Assembly (NCBI GenBank): GCA_024699855.1
Contig: JAMPIQ010000001.1
Coordinates: forward strand, 10,168,001 to 10,232,000
From: Aphelenchoides besseyi
Taxonomy: Eukaryota > Nematoda > Chromadorea > Rhabditida > Aphelenchoididae
DNA length: 64,000 nt
Direction of reading: 5' to 3'
The position numbers and the translations under genes were made by a program. This document shows, piece after piece, positions 21,801-34,641 of this stretch (positions within the stretch are counted from its first letter, which is position 1; every line of letters starts with the position of its first letter). The notes under the pieces are model-generated. The model did not search any database and was not told the origin of the DNA. It saw nothing but the letters and a program-made list of their open reading frames with translations.

Positions 21801-23059
21801 TGGCAACACGTTGAAGGCGTTGGAAGCTGAGGTAAGTGACTAATCGACTGTGTAATCGAAGTGGTTTCTAGACTCAAGCAAAGATTATCATTAGGGGTAA
21901 GGGATCGGTGAAAGAAGGAAAATTGGGACGACGCGAAGGTCCGATGCCTGGCGAAAACGAACCACTTCACGCGTTTGTTACCGGCCCAGATCGAGATATC
22001 ATTAAGAAGGCGTGCGCAAAAGTAAGTTGACAATCGAATTCAACGGAAACACAATTTCTGCAGATCACTGAGATCATCAATGCGGCACTGTTGATTCCCG
22101 ATGGTCAAAACGAGCTGCGAAAATTGCAACTTCGTGAATTGGCGGTTTTAAACGGAACTCTTCGTCCAGAAGACATAATGAACGCGGTCAGATGTTCGAA
22201 TTGCGGTTCGGATCAACACAAAACGTGGGAATGTCCGGATGCACCAAACGTCACAGCGAACATCATTTGTACGTTGTGCGGTAATGCGGGCCACATAGCT
22301 CGTGATTGTAAGGCTCCACGCACTAATGCGGACGGAGAGATCGGAGTTGCAATGGACGATGAAGTGAGTGAACAACAATTTATCGCTTCAGTTCATTTTT
22401 CTTTTTAGTATTCGGCGTTGATGGCAGAACTCGGCGAGAAACCGGCAGAAGCGAAACCAGCTCAAGGAGCTGCTCAATTTGGAACCTTCAAGCAACCATT
22501 TCTACCTGGACAAACAACTGAAGCAGAAGGTAAGAACAAGAAACAATGTTCGTATTCAACATTAATTTCAGGTCCTTCACAAAGTTTTGCTGAACGTAAT
22601 GCAACCGGATACAGAGGTCGTGGAGCCTACGGTTATGGTGGCCGAGGTGGATACAAGCGAAAAGCCAATACATACGATGAAAGTGCATACGGTTATGGAA
22701 GTTTCGAACCGGAATCTACTGTTGATCCGCAAACTGCTGCCTACATGAGTCAATGGGCTGCCGGTTTGACAACCGAAGGATACGGAAATGGCTATGAAGG
22801 AAGTACGTTGACTCTTTTTCTATTATGACCTTTGAATTTCAGTGTCAGGTGTTGATATGAGCGCTTATTATCAACATTATGGAATGGATGCTTCCGGCAA
22901 TTGGATTCCACCACCTCCGACGGCTCCGGACGCGTCCACCGAGGTGCCATCGACATCTACGGCCGCAGACTTCCAACTGATCGCTCCACCACCACCTCGT
23001 GAGTCTTTGAGAGCATTAAGATGTTTATCTTCGTTTTTTTAGCTCCACCGTCAGATTAA
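18855..23059 (+). CDS. sfa-1: splicing factor 1 / branchpoint-binding protein, with N-terminal RS domain
   Basis: The first three exons encode a short leader and an Arg/Ser-rich domain ([14 protein letters not shown], about 19080-19300). After a 1.7-kb intron come the SF1 core elements. These are the U2AF-ligand tryptophan motif [16 protein letters not shown] and the helix-hairpin with [20 protein letters not shown], a double SP phosphorylation site. The KH-QUA2 domain follows ([33 protein letters not shown]), then two CCHC zinc knuckles ([14 protein letters not shown] and [14 protein letters not shown]) and a Gly/Tyr-rich, Pro-rich tail ending at TAA 23057-23059. It recognises the branchpoint adenosine with U2AF in the nucleus. 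Introns elsewhere are short; only the first long one contains another gene. In C. elegans sfa-1 lies in an operon with uaf-1; no uaf-1 lies next to it here. Confidence 0.92.
19928..20563 (-). CDS. unknown secreted protein nested in the SF1 intron
   Basis: Lies antisense inside the long SF1 intron. The first exon gives a signal peptide ([20 protein letters not shown]), then a short 20-nt gap that resembles a tiny intron, then a Gln/Asn-rich exon with [21 protein letters not shown] second frame (ending at 19928) encodes 120 residues with paired cysteines ([33 protein letters not shown]). The two frames cannot be joined with a normal-sized intron, so there is either a frameshift near 20335 or an unusual splice. 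Not recognised. Confidence 0.4.
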
Positions 23060-23372
23060 ACGCTTGGAACGAAAAAGTTTTTAATTTATATTTAACTTTA
23101 TTTGTCACATAAAACGGCAATCATTGGGCATTGTAGTTGATGCGACCAACATAATCTTGTTGAGTCTCCTCATTTTCTATCTTCTCTGCAATTCAATTTT
23201 GTATTCGCGATATTCTGTTTGAAACTTATGTCTAACTTTTGCCTACGAATTGTCTAATGATAAACGACTTCACAGGAAAAGCCACTGAAGTAGTTGGTGT
23301 TTAATTTGCAGTCGTAGATTACAATTCCGCGGAAAATCGGGATTACAAAATTGATGGTCGAGAGGACAACAA

Positions 23373-24099
23373 TTAATGGAAATGTCGTGAATGTAAACGA
23401 TTTTCGAGTTTTTTCAATTTTCTCTGAACTTTGGAGGCCTGCGGTCTCCCGGTAGATCGTCGTTTTCGTTTGAAACAACACGGACAGCAACCGTCACCAC
23501 AGGAGCCGCTGTAGTCGCCGCAATTCGAGTTCCCTGACATTTGTCCGCCGTAGCCTCCGTTGTTTGAATAGCCGTTGTTACAGTTCTGTTGCATCATTTC
23601 GTTGCCGTTCATTCCCATCGAACTTCCGTAGGCGCCGGTGTTCATTCCGAACGCGTTCATTCCACCGTTTCCATTCATTCCGTTGTTCGAGTTTATTTGT
23701 CCATTGGGTCCGTTGTTGCAACAGCAAATCTCTTTGCCAGTTGGAATCAGCACTTGACCGAGTGGTATCAAAGTTGCTGAAATTATACATTGAGATTTGT
23801 CTTCATCTCGACTTCATACTATTCGATCCCGGCGGCAATGCCGGAAGATTCTTGAGCACTTGCTTGATCACATTGTGAGAATAGGGACTGGATAGTCCAT
23901 TGCTGTTCTCACCATAATCGGAAGGTCCATTTGTGTTCGGATGGTTGGGTAACGAGTGGAAAGATCCGTAAGAGCCACATCCTCCGTAGTTGTTCATTGG
24001 CATGAAGTTCCCGTTCTCGTAGTCACCCCATTGCTGAGCTCGTAACAAAACCGGCAGAATAGAAAGACTGAATAATTGGCACAGAAGTTGTTGGAACAT
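23373..24099 (-). CDS. secreted Asn/Gly/Met-rich, Cys-rich protein
   Basis: Two exons joined by a 43-nt intron in phase 1. The signal peptide (MFQQLLCQLFSLSILPVLLR) is followed by a Tyr/Asn/Gly-rich segment, then KEICCCNNGPNGQ and low-complexity MNGNGGMNAFGMN repeats. A tight cysteine cluster (CGDYSGSCGDGCCPCCFKRK) precedes a strongly basic tail (KRKRRSTGRPQASK). It is probably a secreted structural or metal/disulfide-rich protein with possible dibasic cleavage at KRKRR. No family recognised. Confidence 0.6.
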
Positions 24100-24583
24100 A
24101 TTTCGAAATCAGCACAAACTGCAACGGTTACCGTACGATTTGAGTGAATGAAAATGCAGAAAACTTCTCACCGACTCCGCAAATTCGTTTGAAGCGATGT
24201 GCAATGAAGATGACCGGAAGTTCAAAAGACGGGAATTTACAGACCCACGGATCTTCTTCTCCGCCCACGACAACGCAAATTGCAAACAAAGATTCCCGTC
24301 CATCGACTGTTTGTTTTGACCAAATCGACAAGAATAGAAACCGAAGTAGTTCACGGACAACGTTATAAGTTTTATTCGATTAGCAATTAAAATAGAAAAA
24401 AACAAGAAGTGAAAAGTTACAACAAAAGTTGATCCAAGGATCAAAAAGTTAATAGCAAACGAACAATTGTGGAAAGGAAGACAACAAATAGACGTTTTAT
24501 TCGATCAACAACAACGACCTTTTAGATAGAAAATTCGGCACTCGCTATTTAGAAGTTACATAAGACACCAACAAATAAATAGA
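24100..24583. other. intergenic, no gene seen
   Basis: 3' flank of the PNUTS-like gene and 5' flank of the secreted protein. Overlapping open frames on both strands have no supporting features. Confidence 0.3.
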
Positions 24584-27500
24584 CTAATCTACGGGCATCG
24601 GTGATCGTATGTCATTCGACATTTCGGCGGCCGTTTGCGGTGAAGAGGATCGTGAATGATCGTCTGCGGCGCCGACGTTTCGTGGTGGACTACGATCCGA
24701 TGAACTCGAGTACTGACGACCAGCGGACTGTCGGCCTCGTCGTCGTTCCGATCTAACTGGACTACGCGAACTGGAACGTCGTGGCGATGAAGATCGTGAG
24801 CGATTTCGACGACCCGAATGAAGAGGCGAACGAGATCGATCGCTGAAAAAGCGATAAGTTACAATGATCTTCCGTTGCACTTACCGTGATAGCGATCGAC
24901 TACGACGACGACGCGGTGGTGAGCGACGAGTCTCGTAATTTCGATCATGACGACGTCCACGTCCACTGAAAAAGCACGTCAACTAAGAAACAAAAAAATC
25001 CTCTTACCGATCATCTCCACCTCTAGTTCGAGGATTGTTCCTACCGCGATATCCTCTGGCACTCGAACTGCCACGAAATCCTTCGGTCGAGAAGGAGGAG
25101 CCGCTTGAACCGAATTGAGCGGCCATTGAATTTGCGTTGACGGGCATCATATTCGGATTCAACTCGTCGACGTTACCCATTACAACATCTTTCGTTGGAC
25201 TTATGGGCATCGGCGCTGTTGGCACCGCACTTCCACGAACCGGAGCATCACCGTGCAAAAATTTACATGTTTCTCCGTTACGACAAGTTCCTTGTTTCCA
25301 AAAGCGGCAAGTAATTGTTGGTGCCCGCCTTGCACCGTAACCGCCGGGTGGTGGATTGTGAAAGAAGGCGCCTCGTGGAGTGATCGGTCGAATTCCCGTT
25401 GGTGGAAATCGTGGTCGAAAGTTTACAGTTGAACGCGTTGGAGAAGAACCGAAATGAGGAACCGTTCCGGGTTGTAGATATGCGTTGAATGTTGGGTTCG
25501 GTGCTGTTGATGGCATTGCAGCTCCTTCTTCCTGTGCATACTGATAAAAGATAGTAATCTTAATTTCATGGTCGAAAACTTACGTGATTAGAGCTCGAAC
25601 TGTAACTGTTCAATGCAGCCAAAGTGTCGAAAATGGAGCCAGAAGTTGATCCACTTGGTGGTTCGTTTGTTGAAGCCGATCCCATTTGAGCGCTTTCGAC
25701 TTTGTTCAAAATAGCCGCTAAATCGATTCCCGATGTTAAATTGTCGATTGGATTTCGACCGGCAATCGTTGCGAGACGAGATATTTCGGTCATCGTCAAA
25801 TTGGCTTTAGATCCTGCTGCAGTGTTGTTATTGTCGCTTGAATTCATCGGATTCATTGGTGGTGATTTGGGCGCTTCAGTAGCCAAACTCGACTGAAGAT
25901 AATCCTGATCGACAAACGATGGTTTGACATCGGCGCGAAAGTCCTGATCGGTTAGTGACGCCGACATTTGAACTCCGCTTAAGAGCTCAATGACTGAGTT
26001 GTGATCCGTGGGTTTGGTCGGCTGACTGGTTGAAGAGAATGGTAGCGGTAAGTCGAGAACACTTGTACGCGGAGTTGTAATAGTTAATGTGTTTACGATT
26101 GAATTGGTGGCCGAATTGATTGCAGAAGTACTTGGATCGATGGTTTGCAATGGAATAATAAGTAGGTTTTGGTTTTTCGATTCATCTGCGGCGTTCAAAA
26201 GCTCTTGATCTTCTTCATTATGCGGCACGATGGCACTAAAATTGAAAATAACTTCAAATCAAAGACTTCGAAACTTACGCTGTTGGATTGATAAACGATG
26301 CCATTGCCGTTTCTTCGCGTTTTCGTTCCAATTCAACCAACAAACTGTTGTGACCGCGTTCAATTTTTGGTCCCGGCCAACGTTCCAAGTGAATTTTCTT
26401 GGTCCTGGGCGATAGATTGGCGACGTTTGGTAGCGGCAATTGACGTGGATCCAAAATTCGAGCGCTACTGGTGGTCGGTCCGGGCGAAGAAGGTTGTTGA
26501 GCGTTTGGAATCGTTTTGTAGGCATTCATGGCCTCATCCAATGCTGCTGCTCCATCGTTCCAGTCGAGCGTTTTGGATTGACGCATTAGCTCGCCTTCGC
26601 GCATCATATCCGAGTGCTTCATGTCGGTGTCCATGTCGATCATTTGCTGTTTTGTGACATTAACTGCAATTGAAGTTGAAAACGAATTCATAGGTTTCTG
26701 TTTACCTCGTTCATTCAATTCGCTTGCAAATTCTTTAACTTCTTCCAATTCCATTCCATAATCATCGGCGAAGCGAATCTTTCTCGTCTTCTTTTCGCTT
26801 TCCGTCAACGCTTCACGTCGCAGAATTCCACCGCCGGGATTCGGTTTTCGAACAATCGGTTCGCGAGTTTCGCTGTTGTTGGTTGTGATCGGCAAGCTCG
26901 GTTTCACGTCAACGGGCACTTCGTTCGGCAACGGGATTAGACGAGGAACTCGAGTGGCCGTAAGTTTGGGGCGACCACCAGCTCGTTTGGCTTCAACATT
27001 AAAAGCGTTCAAGAACGCATCAGAAGACGACAAAGACGGTTTGACACGAGAGATCTTTAGTTTATCGGCATTCGAAGTTTGTTGTTCAGAATCAATTCCA
27101 TGCAATAGAGGTACTGGTTTCTTTTGTTGGGCAACAGGTTTTCTTCCAGAGCTGATAGCTTGTTTCGATGGGGGAGCATCATCCAAATCGCCTTCAAGGC
27201 CTGAAACAAAGTAAAATAGTAAAAGTGAGTTCTTGCTGGAAAAATTGCCATCGATCACATTGCCATCAACATTCCATTCATGCAACATAAACCCGCGGTG
27301 GGAAAACAAAATTCACGGAGTTCCCCAGGAGTTGTGCAACAAAACGGTAATTTTAAAATCGAAGAAAACTTTGACTTGTTGATTGCGTGCTTCAACGATT
27401 CTCCAACACATCCCTCACCGCCAAACACGTTTCTAGGGCTTTGGATCTCTTTTTCTGGGGGAAACATTCATCTCGATTGCGGAACAACGTACACAGCCTT

Positions 27501-28528
27501 TGAACGTGATGGTCTTTTAATTTCATTTCCAATTTCATTCTTTTTGTAGTTCCTTTTTCGTTCGATTAATTGAGTAGAATGGAAAAGGGCCTTTAGATTT
27601 GAGCATTTTATATGCTTTGGAATGGAAATCAATTGAACGATTTGCCGTCTACCAAGATTCTCAGATTGGTAGCAATAAGACAAAAAGTTACGGGTGATAT
27701 TAAAAGAAAATTTGATGGAATGCTGATGGCAATGATAATCAACGACAATAATCGACTGTGTGTCAATGGGTCGAGATGTACCTGCAACGGCAAAACATTT
27801 GAATAACCAAGCTAAACTTAAGCTCCTACCTGTCGATCGTCCTTTGCTCAACTTGACTTTGGCTTTTGTTCGCGTCTTCGTCGGTTTCGGTGTTTCTTCA
27901 TGTTTGATGACTGGTGGAGTTGGATCGGAACTCGAACTCATGTTCTTGTCCATGGCGTCCGTCAACTGATCGATCAAGTTGACGTCCGATTTCTCCGGCT
28001 GTGATGCAGGAGTTGTCGAAGCAACCGCTTTCATTTCACTAAATAATGACAAATGAAGAATTTTGAGGAAACAATTTTAACCCACGTTTTTGCTGTCGAG
28101 TCGGCTTTCTTTGCGGTTTCTTTCTTTTCCAGCATCTGATTTCCTTCTCGGACGATTTCGGTCCAGTTTTTGACCAACTTCGTGCTCAATGCCTTGATAG
28201 CTGAAAGCAGTTAAATGATTGAAGATAAACAAAAAGAGCTCTTACTTTCGTTGGGGTGAGTTTTGGAGAGTTTTTTGACCAACTTCGGAGTTTCCGTGTG
28301 TCGCAACAATTTGAACGTTATTTTCGCCTGAAAGTCAACAGTTGGATTTCTATCAGACATCGGAAACTGACTAATTTGCACGTCTTCAACAAGTGAATTA
28401 TCTTGTCGCAGTCGTTGTTCTCGATGGCCGGCTTCAGCCACTTCTCGAACTGATTCCAGCCCTGGAGCGTGGTCAGACGTTGCGCACTCTGCAAACGCGC
28501 TTTTTCGGCGACGTCCTGATGTCTAAAA
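24584..28528 (-). CDS. PNUTS-like PP1 regulatory subunit (PPP1R10 family)
   Basis: Multi-exon. The first recognised exons (28528 down to about 28090) encode a TFIIS N-terminal (LW) domain: LQGWNQFEKWLKPAIENND, ITFKLLRHTETPKLVKKLSK, IKALSTKLVKNWTEIVREGN. This matches the start of human PNUTS. Then come a disordered region and a PP1-docking RVxF-type motif in KKTRKIRFADDYG (near 26770-26790). Next is a CCCH zinc finger, CRFWKQGTCRNGETCKFLH (near 25260-25320), in Pro/Gly-rich sequence, followed by an RG patch and a long Arg/Ser-rich tail ending at TAG 24584-24586. PNUTS targets PP1 to RNA polymerase II during termination. The RS tail after the zinc finger is not seen in human PNUTS, where the finger lies at the C-terminus. 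The initiating exon was not found. Confidence 0.7.
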
Positions 28529-29064
28529 TCGCAAGTTAAAGCAAACTCGGGAATTGAGCGTCGAACAGCAATTCCGCGTTTTCATGTCAATCAACAAAAA
28601 TGATTCCCGAAAGAAGCGAATGCGCAATGATAAGATTACAGCGAAAGTCGACGGTTTCCCTTCACTTTGTAGGGAAAGCGTTTGGCGCAACGACGGGAAC
28701 GTGGATGCTTAGCAACGCAAGACAAAATACAAGGATATTGCGCTCTTCCCAATCAACAGTTGAGCGCTTCGGGTAAAACAATCGCACGAGTCTTAAAAAC
28801 CAACTCTACGGGCAAATCGACCACACGCGAAAAATTGGCGCGCAACGTCGCTCAACTCGGGACTTTTTGGCGTTTCGTTCGGTCGACGTGCACGGCGCTT
28901 AGGACCGGGTATTTGGTCGTGAGTTTTCGATTCCTTTTTTCAGTCTTTTACGTTTGATTTCGATGGGATTTGAGTTTTGCCATCGTCCTTTCGCGTGGGT
29001 CTTCGTTGGAGTGCAATTAATTTGGTTGTTTTATTTGTGATCAATTGGGAAAGTGAGTTTGCAA
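28529..29064. other. gap with unresolved 5' end of the PNUTS-like gene
   Basis: The first coding exon of the PNUTS-like gene should lie here or further right. The needed splice phase (2) was not matched by any obvious ATG exon. A plus-strand open frame (28682-28957) is GC-richer than its surroundings but has no recognisable features. Confidence 0.25.
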
Positions 29065-29959
29065 CTAATTCTCGACATCGGAAACAAATTTACAAGATTC
29101 CGGCGACCAGTTCATGAATCGCCCGGAATTGAGATCAGAAGACCCGATTAGATAAAGAAGACCCGGAGATTTTGGAAGCACATAAACGGAAATCGATTGA
29201 TATGAAAACGTGGAAATTGCCTAAAAAGTTTTGATGAACAAACGCACGACAACGATTCATCGACGAATTCGCGTGGTCGACTCACGACCCTACGAATCTC
29301 CGGAAACTGTTTCGGTCGTTGAATGTTGCGGTTTATGATGTGAACTCGTGGACCGGCTGGCGGTGGTACGGCACGATTTGCGTAACGCAAAATAAGAGCT
29401 GAAAATCGAAAATAAACCAAATAACCGAACCGATAAACTCACTCTGTGGTTGTTGTGTTTGTTCTTGTGGAATATTGGAGGTTGTAGTCTCCATTTGGTG
29501 TTGTTCTTCTGGGTCCTCTTCGTAAGTCTCTTCCTCTTCGAACGGATTGTCGACCATCGTTGTCGAAGGCCCGGCTGTATAATAGTCGTATGTTTGTGGC
29601 GCTTGTTGATCGTAGTAGGGATTCGATTGCCAAGTGGAATAATCTTCTCCAACCATTTGCTGCCCATCGCCAGCCATTGAGTTCCCGTAGCCGAAGTGAG
29701 GATCTGAAGATGTCGTTTCAAATTCCACCGCCTCCGGGACCAAATTACCATTCATCAAATGTTGCTGATCGGTCTCCATTAGAACGGAGTTGGGATCGGG
29801 AGTTTCGAGAAAATTTACGGGAAACGCGTAATCGGAAGTGTGACTGCTCGGCATCCCGTAGACCGCTGCTCCACCGGCCAACGTCGGCGACTGATGAGTA
29901 GGCTGTTGAAGAAGCTGCATATCCTCAGCATCTTCCAAGAAATCGCTCGAGTTCTCCAT
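29065..29959 (-). CDS. acidic Gln/Pro/Thr-rich protein, unknown
   Basis: Starts MENSSDFLEDAEDMQLLQQP at 29959, with an exon of about 170 residues rich in Gln, Asp/Glu, Thr and Tyr (YDQQAPQTYDYYTAG, EEEETYEEDPEEQ). After a 47-nt intron comes a basic stretch PPPAGPRVHIINRNIQRPKQ, then a possible last exon to TAG 29065. The composition resembles a disordered nuclear regulator. It could be the 5' part of the PNUTS-like gene to the left, since the strand is the same, but splice phases do not join the two directly. Confidence 0.45.
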
Positions 29960-31095
29960 GTGAATAGAATATCGTAGTTTACGGGTCGACTAGTCGATTA
30001 ACAGATGGTCCATAAAGTTGCTGGTGTGAAGTTGTTGTATCTGAATAAGTGGATTTCGACTACGAATTAAAAATCAATAGCACGCAAAAATGGAAAGCGA
30101 TTTCGTTGTAAATAAGCGGAAATGAGTGGGGAAAAGAACCGGAACGGACGGCGGCGATGAAGAAACAGAAGAGTGAGCGGACGCCACGCAAACGCGATTC
30201 CACGGTTTTTGGTGAGAACGCTCGAGAGCGCGTGCGAAAGAGACGCACATTGTCGAGAAGCGTGCGATGACCGGCGGAAAGATACGCACACGACGCAACA
30301 GAGCGGACGCAAGAGATTGAAAACACGTGATCAAATGCGTAGATCAACGTTTCGAGGAATCGGCTACACGAAAAAAGAGTCGCAGAAGTGAATTCAGAAG
30401 TCAAATTCAAGAAGCAGAGGACGCGCAAAAAGAACACGATGACAACGCGCAAATCAATCAACAAGAAGTGAAATAAACAATTTGAAGAAGCCGAGAGAAA
30501 AAACGTTTGAATTCGCAGAGAAAACTGAACGTCTGTTTGTCGCTATGAACCTCCAATTAACTTCAGATGTTGCTCGTAATTCTTGTGGTTTTGAGTTGTG
30601 AAATTTGTGGGAAAGCTGGCCGCAAGTTCCGACTATTAAATTCCCAAACTGTTCGTTTCTGCGATCTGAATTGTTTATCGTGACTGGAAACAAAAAGCGA
30701 CGTGCGTCCGCAGCCGACGGACATTCGGTTGGAATCGCTGGGGGACTCAACGGACTTTCAGTCGGTAATTTTCATTGACAAACGGTTTCCATTCGATTGG
30801 AAATGAAGAGGCTGCTAACAAACAAGATTGAGCTCTGTGTAGGAATCAGAAATCTTTCTGTTAGAAGGCGACTTATTCCTAGCGATGATGGTCAAAAGAT
30901 ATGTTGTGGGTACTACTATGTTCAACTGAAGTTGCGTGGCTGAAAGCTTCGAACAAATTTGCATATTTAAGATTGAAAAACAAAATTTGCAAGAACAAAG
31001 TCACTGACCTTAAACGCGCAATTCATTTGCGTTGTTTTTGTTTTGGGAAGCTGACGATATTCGTGTTTTTGGTGATGTGGATCAACGAGGAGACG
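29960..31095. other. intergenic, no gene seen
   Basis: All three minus frames stay open over part of 30060-30330 because the plus strand is purine-rich, not because of coding. No splice-supported exon. Confidence 0.3.
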
Positions 31096-32640
31096 ATGGC
31101 GATTTGGCATGTGGCTATATGGAGCACTTTGTTCTTGGCGATTGCTGGAGCCGATCAGTATGCATGTGATGGCAATTTTGAACGTAACTTAAAGAACATT
31201 TCTGAGTAACAGAGCTATTTAGCTGCTCCGTTTGAATATGAGAAACCGGACGGTAAAGAAGTTCATCCGATCTGTCCAGGCGATTTCAAATCGTATTACG
31301 AGTTTTGGATGGTGGAAAAGAATTCGCTTGTGGAATATCATGACAAAGTGACTTTGCCTTGTAAGTTTAAGGTATTGGTTTGAACGATAGCAAATATTCT
31401 AGCAATATATCGCGAAACATGGGAGAATAAAGCCTTTGAAGGGCCACTTAGTGTGGACACAGGTCTTTACTATTCGCTTTACAATGAAGATCGGTAAGCT
31501 AGTATTGCTATAACTCTCATCAGTATTCGTTAGTTATATGTACTCAGTTTTTCAACCAGATAACGGAATACATTGGATTTGGGCAAAGTATGTTTAAAAG
31601 TATAACTGTTCAATATTTGATAGGAACTGTACAAATCCCGGATTGTCGATAAAGGCTAACGATATGCGCAACGCAACGTTCGAATTTGCGTTTGGTACTC
31701 GTCTTTTCTTCAACACGACTCATTTCATTGAACTGGAAAAGTTATATGAGAGACGGTATGCACATAATCGAAGAAGCTCTGACGATATGTCCTATGTTTC
31801 TATACGTTGAGAATTTTTTTATAGAAAAAATGAGGGTACAGTCAACTACATAAATGATGAAACACCACCCCCAGCGCATCACATATCTGAAATTCCACCA
31901 CATGAGCTGAGTGAGAATATGAAACAAAAAGTTCAACAATACTGTGGTGTAAGTCTCCAAATATGTTTTCAAAGTGTTACCCATTTCTAGAACAATCATT
32001 GTGCAGTTGATATGAACAGCGATGGCTCAAGCATGGTCATGGATCAGAAGCACAAGATTGCGGTTCACAGAAGCGGAATGGATTTGATTACGAAGAGCAA
32101 AAGCAATGGGTCAAGACCGCACTATTTGGTTCGTCATGCCGGGTAAGTGTTAATCATAGTAACTAACTTCATTCAATTGTATAGCAATTGGTTTTACTTT
32201 CCAAAAAACTTGAACACATTTGAAGACAAGAAGGGATTCTTTGACAAAACGAACAGTGGAAAAGAAGACTGGGACCGACGTTTCTTACTTCTTCCGATTG
32301 TTCACGATAACGATCAGTTCTTTCAACGTTCAACCAAATGGACTACGACCGTTATACTGCCAACAACTACGAAACGTCTAACAACTACAACCGCTGCAAC
32401 CAGTCCACGTCCACCACCAACTACTACCGTTCGTCCGACTACTACAGCAGAAAGGTTGGTTTTTGGAGTCTCAATAGTTAGTGATTTTGACGCTTTAGCC
32501 CATCGCTTGGCTATGCACGCGTTGCTGTTAAAGAGGAGACCACTACTTTGCCGGCCACCACTAGTGGATCAATGAAATCGACCGTTCATTTGCTTACGTT
32601 TCTCGGTTTCGATCTTTTGATTTCGCTTTTTGTTCGTTAG
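31096..32640 (+). CDS. putative GPI-anchored, Thr-rich surface protein
   Basis: A signal peptide (MAIWHVAIWSTLFLAIAGA) is followed, over about eight exons with introns of 36-45 nt, by a globular ectodomain. Visible parts include DGKEVHPICPGDFKSYYEFW, KNCTNPGLSIKANDMRNATF and PHYLVRHAGNWFYFPKNLNT, with several N-glycosylation sequons and paired cysteines. A mucin-like Thr/Pro stretch follows (TTTKRLTTTTAATSPRPPPT). The C-terminus has a small-residue site (TTSGS) and a hydrophobic tail VHLLTFLGFDLLISLFVR to TAG 32638-32640, which suits a GPI anchor signal. The splice between the signal exon and the next exon did not resolve in phase. Family unknown. Confidence 0.55.
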
Positions 32641-33658
32641 ATATTGCCGTTAATTTTATTTGCGTTGCTTGTGTAACGGCTATTCTTTTGGTTTAAATAA
32701 AAATTTCCGTATAAAATTAATTGGTCTTAAGAGTAAACAGACCGTCAATTCATGATGTCGAGAACTCGAAGCGTAGATACGCTAAAGAACTCTCTCCATA
32801 AGTTTAATGAAACTAGTTTTTTGGCATGTTTAAGAGCTAAAAGTTGAATCACTCTCACCGGTCGTCGACAACCTTGCAATCTGTCAATTCGCTTTAATAT
32901 TGAAGCAAGGCCTCCAAAATTCTATTCACTGACCACAGGATCAGAGCTTACCGATACCTAAGAACGAACTGAAAAGTCAGTCGACAAAATTGTTGACTAG
33001 CAAGGAGAGGTCTTGAGAGGTTCTCGCCAGTTTTGGCTGACCTATTTAAATAATATATGGGTACGCCCAGTGCTTTTTCCCCAGCGCCACCAAGATCACA
33101 CACTAAAAAACCTTTCATTTTAAGGTAAATATTAAAGTTTATAAGGGATTTTATGACTATCTTCAGAGTATTTTACATCTGGAATATTCGATACATACAA
33201 GCCCTTTTAATTTTTTAAGACAGACTACTTGATTTTAAAGACATTTTCATGCATATTTTGCGCCATTTTGGCTGTGTTATTTTTATAATATAAGTAATAT
33301 TTAGTTGGGCTTCTCTAGCACATTACAAAGTTTTACGCATAAACTTAAAAAAGCATATTCAAAACATGACCATGCACAAGCTCTTGCATAAAACTATTTG
33401 TTTGGCGCTTGGCGCACTATGACGTTTTTGCAGACTTTTGTGCATAAACTGTTCAAAATGTTCTAGTGGTTTTATCTGACGGTGTTCTAAACTTTGAAAT
33501 TGTTTTATCAATTTTTTGACAAATTTGACAGTTTTTGGTCTTTTTTGTCAAGCAACTGGACACGTTTTCTCTTTGAACGAAATTTTTCAAATTTTCATTT
33601 ATGGCATTCTGTTCACATTTTGCTTTACAGCGTGTCTCAGCCAAAAGTCAGATTTTCG
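32641..33658. other. AT-rich gap, no gene seen
   Basis: Follows a poly(A)-signal-like AATAAA near 32694. The stretch is rich in A/T runs with no coding signals. It leads into the dead transposons on the right. Confidence 0.3.
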
Positions 33659-34201
33659 TGAGCGTATTACTCCGTTGTTGATAAACTGTTTTTGATGCGG
33701 TTTTTTGTATTTAGTAGGCAATTCCTGGGAATTTGCTTTCTATCATTTGCCTGTCAAAATTCATCGAAAAAAGCAAAATTCTAAAGTAGCAGCTTTTTTC
33801 GTTCAAAATTTCAATTTTCTTCGTTTGTTATTTGTTGTCATGAGTTGGTTACCCCAAGAAAAGGCATTTCGTGTTCTTGAGTTTGCCAAGAATTTCGCGC
33901 ATTAGATGAACGAGCTTTTGGAGCCCGGTCACTCCAACAGGCAACCGAGAGAAATTTCACGGTTTGTCTACTTTCTGTTCTTCATCTCTTTGTTTCTAGC
34001 ACGGCGCGTACAGAGGATACGGTAGCAGAAGTTCTGCGCTTGATTCGTGAAGATCTGGATCAGTCTGTTCGCGCACTGGCACTCGCTGTGGGGACTTCCA
34101 AAGATTTTGTTCACCGTATCTTAAAAGTGGGTCTTTTTTTGTTCTTCTTAACCTACTTGAAATTCTCAGGGTTTGAGTTTTCATCCTCACAAGATTAGGG
34201 T

Positions 34202-34436
34202 AGAAGAAAAGCAACCCCACGCTATTACAAAATAATCAGGGCTCCGACCTCTGCGTTTCACAATATTTCGAAATCTTCTGCGCTCCGGCCTTCTGCCTTA
34301 ACAATATTACGAAATAATTGGGCCCCGCCTTGTGCGTCAACGATGATTCAATGATCCAACGTTTTTTTCAGGTCCGCCTACGATCACGTGAATTTCGTTT
34401 TTCGTGCTCCTAACCCGATGGACGGACTTTTGTTGA
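34202..34436 (+). repeat. degenerate Maverick terminal repeat
   Basis: Starts AGAAGAAAAGCAACCCC and runs in step with the left end of the intact Maverick at 36248, including GCAGGGCTCCG..CTCTGCG and ATCACGTGAATTT, but with many substitutions and gaps. It is an older relative of the element, in the same orientation as its left end. Confidence 0.7.
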
Positions 34437-34641
34437 CCAGTAAACGTTGATTTTGTTTGAGTTGATATGGTAACCAAAGCAATCAAATAGAATGGAAATT
34501 TATTGGTATAAACGAGTTTTAAAATGGACTTGTTCGGCAGTGGGTCACGTGGTTATTTGGTAGACTGGGAAAAATTTGAGTAACGCATCGTAATCAATTA
34601 CAAAAAAAGTAAGGTCAATCTTGCCGGAAATGAACGAAGTG

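Noticed and set aside
28682..28957. Plus-strand 91-codon frame between two minus genes
   Set aside because: No ATG context, no homology, and it lies in the probable 5' intron of the PNUTS-like gene.
30060..30464. Three overlapping minus-strand frames all open
   Set aside because: Caused by purine-rich plus strand that lacks stop complements; no splice sites or family resemblance.
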